A DNA stretch of 64,000 nt from Sphingobium terrigena. GTDB taxonomy: Bacteria; Pseudomonadota; Alphaproteobacteria; Sphingomonadales; Sphingomonadaceae. This document shows, piece after piece, positions 7,817 to 16,294 of the stretch. Within the stretch, counting starts at the first letter, position 1. Every line of letters begins with the position of its first letter. The notes under the pieces were generated by a model. The model saw nothing but the letters and a program-made list of their open reading frames with translations, was not told where the DNA came from and did not search any database. The stretch covers positions 148,376 through 212,375 of the forward strand of contig NZ_QVRA01000007.1 of the NCBI RefSeq assembly GCF_003591655.1, written 5' to 3'. The position numbers were made by a program, and so were the translations under genes.

Positions 7817-8710
7817 ATGAAGATGCTTCGTTTATGCGCCGCTGCGCTGTTGATGATGAGTGGCGTGGCGCAGGCGCGCCCTGCCCCGGCTGTTCCGGCT
7901 GTCGCCACCCCTGCCCTGTGGCGGGTGAGCGATGCCGACACCACCATCTATCTGTTCGGCACCGTCCATGTGATGAAACCGGGGATCGACTGGTTTCGCG
8001 GCGGGGTGAAGGCGGCGTTTGACGGGTCGGACGAGCTGGTGCTGGAGATTGTCGAGCCGGACGATCCCAATGCCATGGGCGCTGTCATGATGAGCAAGGC
8101 GCTGGCTGGCGACGGGGTGGCCTTGTCCGCCCGGCTGGACGACCCGGCGCGGGACAAATATCGCGCGGCGATGGAAGTCAATGCCATGCCGTGGCAGGCG
8201 TTCGAGCGCTTTGCCCCGTGGATGGCGGGCATGGCTCTGTCGGTCGCGCCGCTCCAGAAGCTGGGCTATCGGGCCGATCTGGGCGCGGAAAAGGTGCTGC
8301 GCGCGGCGGCGGTGAAGGCGGGCAAGCGGGTCGATGCGCTAGAGACGGTCGAGCAGCAGATCGATTTCTTCGCTACGCTGCCGATGGCGCAACAGGTCGA
8401 GTTTCTGAACGCGACAGTCGATGGCCTGCCGGAGATGGAAGGCGAGTTTGCGGGGCTGCTGCGTTACTGGCAGGCGGGCGATCCCAAGAGGCTGGCAAAG
8501 TCGATGAACGAGTCGCTGGAGGCGACGCCGCAGCTGGCGCAGATACTGTTGATCGGGCGCAACGCCAACTGGGCGCAGTGGATCAAGGGGCGGATGACTA
8601 AGCCCGGCACGGTGTTCGTCGCGGTAGGCGCAGGGCATCTGGCGGGCAAGGGCAGCGTGCAGGATCAGTTGAAGGCGCTGGGCATCGCGACCCGGCGGGT
8701 GAAGGAGTAA
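7817..8710 (+). CDS. TraB/GumN family secreted protein (first of tandem pair)
   Basis: A 297-residue protein with a signal peptide (MLRLCAAALLMMSGVAQA). The TraB/GumN (Tiki-like) fold follows: YLFGTVHVMKPG near the mature N-terminus, ELVLEIVEPDDP, and the C-terminal VFVAVGAGHLAG. The family's conserved GxH (GTVHV) and GAGHL motifs are both present; in Tiki proteins these belong to a metalloprotease-like active site. The bacterial substrate is unknown. The frame also opens at GTG 7808, and ATGs occur at 7817 and 7823. The ATG at 7823 has GGGG at better spacing and is equally plausible. The next gene is a paralogue starting 3 nt after this stop, so the two form one transcript. Confidence 0.82.
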   Translation: MKMLRLCAAALLMMSGVAQARPAPAVPAVATPALWRVSDADTTIYLFGTVHVMKPGIDWFRGGVKAAFDGSDELVLEIVEPDDPNAMGAVMMSKALAGDGVALSARLDDPARDKYRAAMEVNAMPWQAFERFAPWMAGMALSVAPLQKLGYRADLGAEKVLRAAAVKAGKRVDALETVEQQIDFFATLPMAQQVEFLNATVDGLPEMEGEFAGLLRYWQAGDPKRLAKSMNESLEATPQLAQILLIGRNANWAQWIKGRMTKPGTVFVAVGAGHLAGKGSVQDQLKALGIATRRVKE

Positions 8711-8713
8711 GTG

Positions 8714-9598
8714 ATGCGGCTGTTCACCCAATTTCTGGCGATCTGCGCGCTGACGCTGGTTGCCGCCTGTGGTAGCGACCCGGCCCCCGCCCCCGTCGCC
8801 AAGGGTGGCCCGGCGCTGTGGCAGGTGCAGCGCGGCGAGATGAAGGGGTGGCTGTTTGGCACCATTCATGTGCTGCCCAAGGGGGTGGCGTGGGAAACGC
8901 CGACAATCAGCGAGGCGATGGCCAAGGCCGACCGGCTGGTGCTGGAGGCGGCGGACTTGCAGGATGAGGAGAAAACGCTGGCCCTGTTTGAGTCCATGGG
9001 GCGCAGTCCCGGCCTGCCGCCGCTCGACCGGCGCGTGCCGGAGGAGGAACAGGCGGCGCTGAACAAGGCGATCAGCGATGGCGGGACCAGCACGCAACTC
9101 TTGTCGGGATATGAAAGCTGGGCCGCGGCGATGCTGTTGTCGGCGGCGACGCAGCAGGGGCTGGGCGTCAGTCAGGATGACGGGGTCGAGCCGGTGCTGA
9201 TCGCGACATTCAAGAAGGCAGGCAAGCCGATTGGCGGGCTGGAGACGATCGAGCGGCAATTTGGCGCGTTCGACACGCTGCCGCAAGCGGCGCAATCGCG
9301 CCTGCTGGTGCAGACGGTGCATGAGGCCAAGGATATGAAGGGGCTGTATGATCGCATCCTGAAAGCCTGGACCACGGGCGACATGGACGCGATCGCCAAG
9401 GAAGATGAGAATGGCGAGCAGCCCGACCCGATGGTCGAGGAAGCGGTGCTGGTGGCGCGCAACCGCGACTGGGTGAAGGCGATCGAACCGATGAAGGGCG
9501 CGCCTTTCATCGCGGTAGGCGCCGGGCATCTGACGGGGCGGGAGAATTTGATCGAGTTGCTGAAAGCGCGCGGGTTTGCGGTGACGCGGGTGCAGTGA
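8714..9598 (+). CDS. TraB/GumN family lipoprotein (second of tandem pair)
   Basis: A 294-residue paralogue of the preceding gene. The N-terminus is a lipoprotein signal with lipobox LVAAC (Cys about residue 16), so the protein is probably anchored to a membrane in the periplasm. It keeps GWLFGTIHVLPKG and the C-terminal FIAVGAGHLTGRENLIELL. ATG 8714 is preferred over the adjacent in-frame GTG 8711 because GGAG (8704-8707) is ideally spaced and inside the end of the upstream gene, suggesting translational coupling. The two proteins differ strongly in the middle, so the duplication is old. Function unknown; periplasmic hydrolase activity is only an inference from family fold. Confidence 0.82.
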   Translation: MRLFTQFLAICALTLVAACGSDPAPAPVAKGGPALWQVQRGEMKGWLFGTIHVLPKGVAWETPTISEAMAKADRLVLEAADLQDEEKTLALFESMGRSPGLPPLDRRVPEEEQAALNKAISDGGTSTQLLSGYESWAAAMLLSAATQQGLGVSQDDGVEPVLIATFKKAGKPIGGLETIERQFGAFDTLPQAAQSRLLVQTVHEAKDMKGLYDRILKAWTTGDMDAIAKEDENGEQPDPMVEEAVLVARNRDWVKAIEPMKGAPFIAVGAGHLTGRENLIELLKARGFAVTRVQ

Positions 9599-9610
9599 CG
9601 ATACCCCTAA

Positions 9611-9711
9611 CCCGTTCGCCCTGAGCGAAGTCGAAGGGGCCCGCTGAGCGCAGCGAAGCGTCCTTCGCTTGCGCTCAGGTGAAGGCTTCGACTTCGCTCA
9701 GCCCGAACGGA
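9611..9711 (+). repeat. Palindromic repeat family A, copy 1
   Basis: An approximately 100-bp element with ends CCGTTCGCCCTGAGCGAAGT and (reverse complement of the right end) CCGTTCGGGCTGAGCGAAGT. It is a large imperfect palindrome with smaller hairpins inside. It sits between the TraB-like pair and rplY. Copies at 10471-10568, 43588-43684 and 60794-60893. Confidence 0.88.
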
Positions 9712-9833
9712 TATGGTGCTTGGACCGCCCGCTTGCTTTCTGGCACTTTTCTGCTAAAGGCCGCGCTCCCGCTATGGTCATCCCTGGAGGCGTGGCGGGA
9801 AAAGTAACTCAAACCAGCTTTTGGAGACACGCA

Positions 9834-10442
9834 ATGAGCGAGCAGCTTACGCTGTCGGCCGAGGCACGCGATCGGGCAGGCAAGGGAGCCTCCCGCGCCC
9901 TCCGCCGTGAGGGCCGCGTACCCGCCGTCATCTATGGAATGAACGAAGAACCCCTGTCGATCCATGTCGAGGAAAAGCTCCTCAACAAGCTGCTCGGCAC
10001 CGGCCACTTCTTCAATTCGGTCATCATGGTGGAAGTGAACGGCAAGGCCGTCCGCACCCTGCCCAAGGATGTGGCTTTCCACCCCGTTTCGGACCGTCCG
10101 CTGCACGCCGACTTCCTGCGCGTTTCGGAACATGCCACCGTGCATGTCAACGTTCCCGTGCGTTTCGAGAATGAAGATGCGTCGCCCGGCCTGAAGAAGG
10201 GCGGCGTGCTGAACGTCGTTCGTCATGATGTCGAGCTGATCGTCGATGCCGCTGAAATCCCCGAAGATGTCGTGGTCGACCTGACCGGCTTTGAAGTCGG
10301 CGATTCGATCCACATCAGCGCGGTGACGCTGCCCAAGGGTGCCAAGACCGCGATCGACGATCGCGACTTCACCCTGGCGACCATCGTTGCGCCGTCGGCT
10401 CTGAAGAGCGCCGGCACCGAGGCGGAAGCGGAAGGCGAATAA
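9834..10442 (+). CDS. rplY: 50S ribosomal protein L25/general stress protein Ctc
   Basis: A 202-residue L25 of the long Ctc type. The N-terminal 5S-rRNA-binding L25 domain (residues about 5-95: [39 protein letters not shown]) is followed by the TL5/Ctc C-terminal beta domain (about 100-185, [18 protein letters not shown]). The tail is acidic and alanine-rich. ATG 9834 was chosen because the conserved sequence begins there and GGAG (9822-9825) precedes it; the frame is open further upstream only through the repeat. The gene is flanked by two family-A repeats in inverted orientation. pth follows, the usual rplY-pth arrangement. Confidence 0.95.
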   Translation: MSEQLTLSAEARDRAGKGASRALRREGRVPAVIYGMNEEPLSIHVEEKLLNKLLGTGHFFNSVIMVEVNGKAVRTLPKDVAFHPVSDRPLHADFLRVSEHATVHVNVPVRFENEDASPGLKKGGVLNVVRHDVELIVDAAEIPEDVVVDLTGFEVGDSIHISAVTLPKGAKTAIDDRDFTLATIVAPSALKSAGTEAEAEGE

Positions 10443-10470
10443 GCCTTTTCCTGTCAGACTGATCTAAGCC

Positions 10471-10568
10471 CCGTTCGGGCTGAGCGAAGTCGAAGCCTGC
10501 CACTGAGCGAAGCGAAGTGCCTTCACTTCGTTCAGGCGGCCCCTTCGACTTCGCTCAGGGCGAACGGG
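10471..10568 (-). repeat. Palindromic repeat family A, copy 2 (inverted relative to copy 1)
   Basis: The left end is CCGTTCGGGCTGAGCGAAGT and the right end is the complement of CCCTGAGCGAAGTCGAAGGG, the reverse order to copy 1. It lies between rplY and pth and ends about 12 nt before the pth ribosome-binding site, so its hairpin would be in the leader of any pth transcript reading from rplY. Confidence 0.88.
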
Positions 10569-10594
10569 GTTTTGTCGTGAAGGAGCAAGGGACG

Positions 10595-11164
10595 ATGCAA
10601 ATCTGGGTCGGGCTGGGCAATCCGGGCGCGCAATATGCGATGCACCGGCACAATGTCGGCTTCATGGTCGCGGACCTGATCGCGGACCTGTATCGCTTCT
10701 CCCCGCCGCGTAAGCAGTTCCAGGGCTGGACCCAGGAAGGGCGGATCGGGCCGGAGAAGATCCTGTTGCTGAAACCGGCGACCTTCATGAACGAAAGCGG
10801 GCGATCGGTGGGTGAGGCGATGCGCTTTTACAAGCTGGAGCCGCAGGACGTCACCGTCTTTCACGACGAGCTGGACCTGGCGCCAATGAAGGTGAAGGTG
10901 AAGCGCGGCGGCGGCAATGCGGGGCATAATGGCCTGCGGTCGACCGACGCGCATATCGGCGCTGATTTCCGCCGGGTGCGGATCGGCATCGGTCATCCGG
11001 GGCATAAGGACCGGGTGCATGACTATGTGCTGGGCAATTATCACAAGAGCGAGAGCGACGCGCTGGCCGACATGCTGGGCGCGATCGGCGCCGAAGCGGA
11101 ATGGCTGGCGAAGAATGACGACGCGCGGTTCATGAACGAGGTCGCGCTGCGGCTGGCGGAGTGA
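10595..11164 (+). CDS. pth: Peptidyl-tRNA hydrolase
   Basis: A 189-residue enzyme that releases tRNA from prematurely dropped peptidyl-tRNAs. GLGNPGAQYAMHRHNVGF carries the catalytic His19. FHDELDLAP carries the partner Asp, and KRGGGNAGHNGLRS forms the substrate-binding loop. Length is typical. ATG 10595 is preferred because AGGAG (10581-10585) is well placed and the conserved fold starts at MQIWVGLGNPG; upstream in-frame Mets are inside the repeat. It is the second gene of an rplY-pth unit and is followed by another palindromic repeat. Confidence 0.97.
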   Translation: MQIWVGLGNPGAQYAMHRHNVGFMVADLIADLYRFSPPRKQFQGWTQEGRIGPEKILLLKPATFMNESGRSVGEAMRFYKLEPQDVTVFHDELDLAPMKVKVKRGGGNAGHNGLRSTDAHIGADFRRVRIGIGHPGHKDRVHDYVLGNYHKSESDALADMLGAIGAEAEWLAKNDDARFMNEVALRLAE

Positions 11165-11190
11165 ACGAAAGCTAAGCGGCTACCGCTCAT

Positions 11191-11306
11191 CCTCCCCTTG
11201 CAGGGGAGGTGTCGGGCGGCAGGCCTGACGGAGGGGTGCCACCCTATCGAGACTGAGATACCCCTTCGTCATCGCTACGCGCTGCCACCTCCCCCACAGG
11301 GGAGGA
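11191..11306. repeat. Palindromic repeat family C
   Basis: Starts CCTCCCCTTGCAGGGGAGG and ends CCTCCCCCACAGGGGAGG, two hairpins at the ends of an approximately 115-bp block between the convergent pth and the small secreted protein gene. The end hairpins may also stop transcription from both sides. The ends resemble the GC-rich hairpins found inside glyS. Confidence 0.7.
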
Positions 11307-11316
11307 TTTTGTAACG

Positions 11317-11817
11317 CTATCCGACCGGCTGGTTTGCCTTCGCATCCGCCGCCATCACGCGCACAGTGGCCGCCTTCGATCCGGCAATCTGCACCAGATG
11401 GCGCCCGGTGGGGAGATCGAACCAGACGATCTTGCGGATGCCGGAGCAGGCAGGACCATGGCCATGTTGAACCGAGGCGACGGCCTCCGCGCCGGTCACG
11501 ACATCGACCCAGGCCGGGCCGTCGAGCGCAATCCCCACCCGCGCCGGCTGTTTGAGCGACAGGGTGAAGAGGCCGCCATACCCCTCCTTCGCGCCTTTGC
11601 CCGGTGGCGTGGCGAACTGGATATGGGCCGCGGGAATGAGGGTCGCGACGACCGGCCTGCCCAGGATGAGCGCGGGTGCGCCATGGGCTTGTGCGCCAGC
11701 CCTGGCCTGTCCGCTCTGGCTCCAACTGGTCCAGGGTTCGGCGAGCGGTGCGGGGCTGGCACAGTCAGCGATGGAGACCGGGGTGGCGGCGATCAAGAGG
11801 GCCGCGAGGATGGTCAT
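11317..11817 (-). CDS. Small secreted protein downstream of mutL
   Basis: A 166-residue protein with an apparent cleavable signal peptide (MTILAALLIAATPVSIADC). The mature part is beta-rich, with alternating short hydrophobic stretches (GGLFTLSLKQPARVGIALDG, WVDVV, HGHGPACSGIRKIVWFDL, GRHLVQIAGS). I do not recognise a named family. The overall impression is a small periplasmic beta-sandwich, like proteins found beside mutL in other sphingomonads. It has two Cys in the precursor's mature region that could form a disulfide. It begins 4 nt after the mutL stop, so it is almost certainly co-transcribed with mutL. No functional link to mismatch repair can be seen. Confidence 0.7.
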   Translation of the reverse strand: MTILAALLIAATPVSIADCASPAPLAEPWTSWSQSGQARAGAQAHGAPALILGRPVVATLIPAAHIQFATPPGKGAKEGYGGLFTLSLKQPARVGIALDGPAWVDVVTGAEAVASVQHGHGPACSGIRKIVWFDLPTGRHLVQIAGSKAATVRVMAADAKANQPVG

Positions 11818-11821
11818 CGGG

Positions 11822-13606
11822 TCACTTCCTTCCGAACAATTTTTCTATGTCGCCATGCCCCAGCTTCACCCAGGTCGGTCGGCCATGATTGCACTGGCCA
11901 GAGCGCGGCGTCATTTCCATTTCGCGGAGCAAGGCGTTCATTTCCGCGACGCTCAGCACCCGGCCCGCCCTTACCGATCCGTGGCAGGCCATGGTGGCGG
12001 CGACCAGGTCCAGCCGTTCTTTCAAGGACAGGGCGCTGTCATAGGCGGCGAGGTCGTCGGCGAGATCCTTGACGAGGCCTTGCACGTCCGACTGGCCGAG
12101 CATGGCGGGGACGGCGCGGACCAGCATGGCGGAGGGGCCGAAGCGTTCGAGGTCCAGCCCGAAGTCGCGCAGTTCCGTAGCGCGGGCTTCCAGCCGGTCG
12201 CAGGCGGGTTCTTCCAGTTCGACGACTTCGGGCAGCAGCAGCGCCTGCGACTGGACCCCCTGGCCCTCCATCGCGCGGCGCATCCGCTCCAGCGTCAGCC
12301 GTTCATGGGCGGCGTGCTGGTCGACGATGACGAGGCCGTCCTCTGCCTCCGCGACGATATAGGTGCGGGCAACCTGACCGCGCGCAACGCCGAGTGGGAA
12401 GCTCTGGCCTTCGGGTGCGGGGGCCATGGCGGGTTCGGCGCGGGCCTGGGGCGGCGGGGTCATGAAATTCGACCGGCGATCGCTGAAGGAGGATGAGGCC
12501 AACGGATTGTAGCTGATCGATGCGGCGTCGAAGATCGGCATCGCGCCGATCGGCGTGGGCGAGACAGGTTCGGCGCGCCAGGCGGAAAGCGCCGCAGGAT
12601 CAGCGTTCTGGACCGAACGAAAGCCCTGTTCGTCGAGCGCGCGGCGCAGGCCGGAGATGATCATGCCCCGGATCATGGCGGGATCGCGAAAGCGCACCTC
12701 GGTCTTGGCAGGGTGGACGTTGACGTCCACGTCGAGCGGCGGCACGTCGAGGAAGAGGGCAACGACGGGATGCCGGTCCCGCGCCAGCATGTCGGCATAG
12801 GCGCCGCGCAGCGCGCCGATCAGCAGCCGGTCGCGCACCGGGCGGCCATTGACGAACAGATATTGATGATCGCCAACGCCCCGATTGTAGGTGGGGATGG
12901 AGGCGACGCCGGACAGGCGGACGCCTTCGCGCTCCAGGCTGACGATGACATGGTTTTCGGCCAGCGCCCGGTCAGTGAGCGCGGCTACCCTCTCCTCCCG
13001 CGCGTCGCCCGCCTGCACGCCCAGTGTCCGGCGACCATCATGTTCCATCGCAAAAGCGACGGTCGGATGTGCCATTGCGAGACGGCGGACGATGTCGAGA
13101 CAGGCGGCATATTCCGCCTTGGCCGAGCGCAGGAATTTGCGGCGGGCGGGGACTTTGGCGAAGAGTTGCTCGATGGTGACGCGGGTGCCGGGGGGCAGCG
13201 CGGCTGGTCCTTCGGCGACCAGTTGGCCGTTATCGACCGTGCGGTTCCACCCTTCCCCACCCTGCCGCCGGCTGTCGATCGACAGGCGCGCGACGCTGGC
13301 GATGGAGGGGAGCGCTTCGCCCCGGAACCCCAGAGTGGCCACATTTTCAATGGCATCGTCGTCGGGCATCTTGGACGTGGCGTGCCGCTCCAGCGCCAGC
13401 GCCATGTCCGCCGAATCCATGCCGACGCCATCGTCGCTCACCTCGATCCGGTCGAGGCCGCCGTTGGACAGGCCGATGGCGATGCGAGTCGCACCCGCGT
13501 CCAAAGCGTTTTCGACGATTTCCTTCAGCGCGCTGGCGGGTCTTTCGACCACTTCACCGGCAGCGATACGATTGACCAGATGTTCGGGCAGGCGGCGTAT
13601 TGACAT
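11822..13606 (-). CDS. mutL: DNA mismatch repair protein MutL
   Basis: A 594-residue MutL. The N-terminal GHKL ATPase shows motif I EIVENALDAGA, motif II DDGVGM and motif III GFRGEALPSIASV. The transducer domain follows (VNVHPAKTEVRF). After a variable linker with a P/A-rich segment, the C-terminal dimerisation domain carries the endonuclease motif DQHA(x)2E(x)4E beginning at Asp429. The C-terminal ACHGSVRAGR and GQCNHGRPT complete the metal site. So this MutL is predicted to nick DNA itself, as expected where MutH is absent. It is divergent from mreB across a 172-bp spacer and is followed by a small secreted protein gene. Confidence 0.97.
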   Translation of the reverse strand: MSIRRLPEHLVNRIAAGEVVERPASALKEIVENALDAGATRIAIGLSNGGLDRIEVSDDGVGMDSADMALALERHATSKMPDDDAIENVATLGFRGEALPSIASVARLSIDSRRQGGEGWNRTVDNGQLVAEGPAALPPGTRVTIEQLFAKVPARRKFLRSAKAEYAACLDIVRRLAMAHPTVAFAMEHDGRRTLGVQAGDAREERVAALTDRALAENHVIVSLEREGVRLSGVASIPTYNRGVGDHQYLFVNGRPVRDRLLIGALRGAYADMLARDRHPVVALFLDVPPLDVDVNVHPAKTEVRFRDPAMIRGMIISGLRRALDEQGFRSVQNADPAALSAWRAEPVSPTPIGAMPIFDAASISYNPLASSSFSDRRSNFMTPPPQARAEPAMAPAPEGQSFPLGVARGQVARTYIVAEAEDGLVIVDQHAAHERLTLERMRRAMEGQGVQSQALLLPEVVELEEPACDRLEARATELRDFGLDLERFGPSAMLVRAVPAMLGQSDVQGLVKDLADDLAAYDSALSLKERLDLVAATMACHGSVRAGRVLSVAEMNALLREMEMTPRSGQCNHGRPTWVKLGHGDIEKLFGRK

Positions 13607-13775
13607 TGATTAGGGACTAGCCCAATCGGTCGCTTTCCGCGACCCGCGACGCCAAATATTTTGCACTGCACAGGATGACTGAACAGGGCAGAAGCCATGC
13701 GGCGCAGCGACGAACGGAACAGCTTTCCGACCGGTCCCCAGTCGCGTCGCGGGGACGGCGGGCGATACAGGATAA

Positions 13776-14825
<1,050 letters not shown>

Positions 14826-14855
14826 TCGGTAGGCCAGAGCGAAAGGGACGCGGTG

Positions 14856-15770
14856 ATGGCGCGGCCACCCAGCCGACGCCCCGGACACAACCGGAAGGCG
14901 CAATATAGCCTGTTCGCCAGCTATGTGGTGGCGGTCACCGGCGCAGCGATCGGGCTGTTGCTGGTTATCGTCGCGATCTTCGATCCTACGGGTTTTGCAG
15001 GGATACGCGCGGTCACGGCCGAAGTGACGCGCCCTGTGTCGGCGGGCCTCAAAAATATGGTGAGCGGAGTCAGCTCCGTCGATGAGGTTCTGGCCGCCTA
15101 TTGGCGCGCGGGGTCGCAAAATGTCACGCTGCGCCGTCAGGTCGAGGCGGACCGCAACCGCATCATCGAGGCCAAGGCGGTGGCGCAGGAAAATGCGCGG
15201 CTCAAGAAGTTATTGAAGCTGGTGGATGAGGATGCCAGCCAGTTGCTGACGGCGCGGCTGATCAGTTCCTCCTCCAGCAGCGCGCGGCGCTTTGCCCGGC
15301 TGAATGCAGGACGCTGGCAGGGCGTGCTGCCGGGGATGCCTGTGCGCGCGACCGAAGGGCTGATCGGCCGTGTTCACAGCACCACGCCCAACACGTCCGA
15401 CGTGTTGTTGCTGACCGACACCGGCAGCATCGTGCCGGTGCGGCGGGCGAATGACAATATCCCCGCCATTTCGACCGGTGCTGGCGACGGATCGCTGGAA
15501 ATCCGGGCGCTGTCGGCGGGGCGCAATCCGTTCAAGCCGGGCGACCTGCTGGTGACGTCCGGCATTGGCGGCATTTATCAGCCTAATATACCGGTCGCGG
15601 TGATCGTGCGGGTGCAGGGTGAGATCGCCTGGGGCTTCCCGCTCGCCAATCCCTCGCGCGTCGATGCGGTCGTTGTCGAGCGTGCCTATGAGCAGGTCGT
15701 GACCCGGCCCGATCCAGCCGCGCCCGCCACGACGCAGGGCGCAGAGCCGGGCAACGCCGCGACGCCATGA
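14856..15770 (+). CDS. mreC: Rod shape-determining protein MreC
   Basis: A 304-residue bitopic scaffold linking cytoplasmic MreB to periplasmic wall enzymes. A cytoplasmic basic tail is followed by one membrane helix (about residues 22-44) and a coiled coil (about 80-115: RRQVEADRNRIIEAKAVAQENARLKK in pieces). The beta-rich MreC domain follows, with GMPVRATEGLIGRV and GDLLVTSGIGG. The tail is P/A/T-rich. ATG 14856 is preferred over the adjacent in-frame GTG 14853. The stop overlaps the mreD start (ATGA). Confidence 0.95.
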   Translation: MARPPSRRPGHNRKAQYSLFASYVVAVTGAAIGLLLVIVAIFDPTGFAGIRAVTAEVTRPVSAGLKNMVSGVSSVDEVLAAYWRAGSQNVTLRRQVEADRNRIIEAKAVAQENARLKKLLKLVDEDASQLLTARLISSSSSSARRFARLNAGRWQGVLPGMPVRATEGLIGRVHSTTPNTSDVLLLTDTGSIVPVRRANDNIPAISTGAGDGSLEIRALSAGRNPFKPGDLLVTSGIGGIYQPNIPVAVIVRVQGEIAWGFPLANPSRVDAVVVERAYEQVVTRPDPAAPATTQGAEPGNAATP

Positions 15771-16294
15771 TCGACCGGCATCTCTACCATGTGCCGCGAC
15801 TGGGGCGGAACCCGTCCCGCTTCCGGCTGGCGGGCATCCCGGTCATCACCGTCATGCTGGGTTCAGCCGTCACCGCGCTGCCGCTGATCGCGCAATCGCC
15901 GGTCATGCCGCCCTTCGGCCTGCTGATCCTGCTGTCATGGCGGTTGCTGCGCCCGGAATTGTGGCGGGCGTGGATCGGCCTGCCGCTGGGCCTGTTCGAC
16001 GATATGATGAGCGGCCAGCCGATCGGGTCCGCCATGTTCCTGTGGACGGTCATGCTGATGGGCGTCGACGCAATCGAGCATCGCATGATATGGCGCAGTT
16101 ACCGGCAGGACTGGCTGATCGCCGGTTTCGCCATTATAGTCTGCATGGCCGGTGGGTTGTTCTTTGCCCGCATTACCGGCGGAGGCGATGTGAGGTTCCT
16201 GTTGGTCGCGCCACAGATGTTCTGGACGATATTGCTGTTTCCTTTCGTCGTCCGGCAATGCGCGCGGATTGACCGCTGGCGCGTGATGGCATGA
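15767..16294 (+). CDS. mreD: Rod shape-determining protein MreD
   Basis: A 175-residue integral membrane protein with about five hydrophobic segments and the family's LPLGLFDDMMSGQPIG motif near the middle. MreD works with MreC in the elongasome. The start overlaps the mreC stop by 4 nt and its stop overlaps the mrdA start in the same way, so translation is coupled. Confidence 0.93.
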   Translation: MIDRHLYHVPRLGRNPSRFRLAGIPVITVMLGSAVTALPLIAQSPVMPPFGLLILLSWRLLRPELWRAWIGLPLGLFDDMMSGQPIGSAMFLWTVMLMGVDAIEHRMIWRSYRQDWLIAGFAIIVCMAGGLFFARITGGGDVRFLLVAPQMFWTILLFPFVVRQCARIDRWRVMA

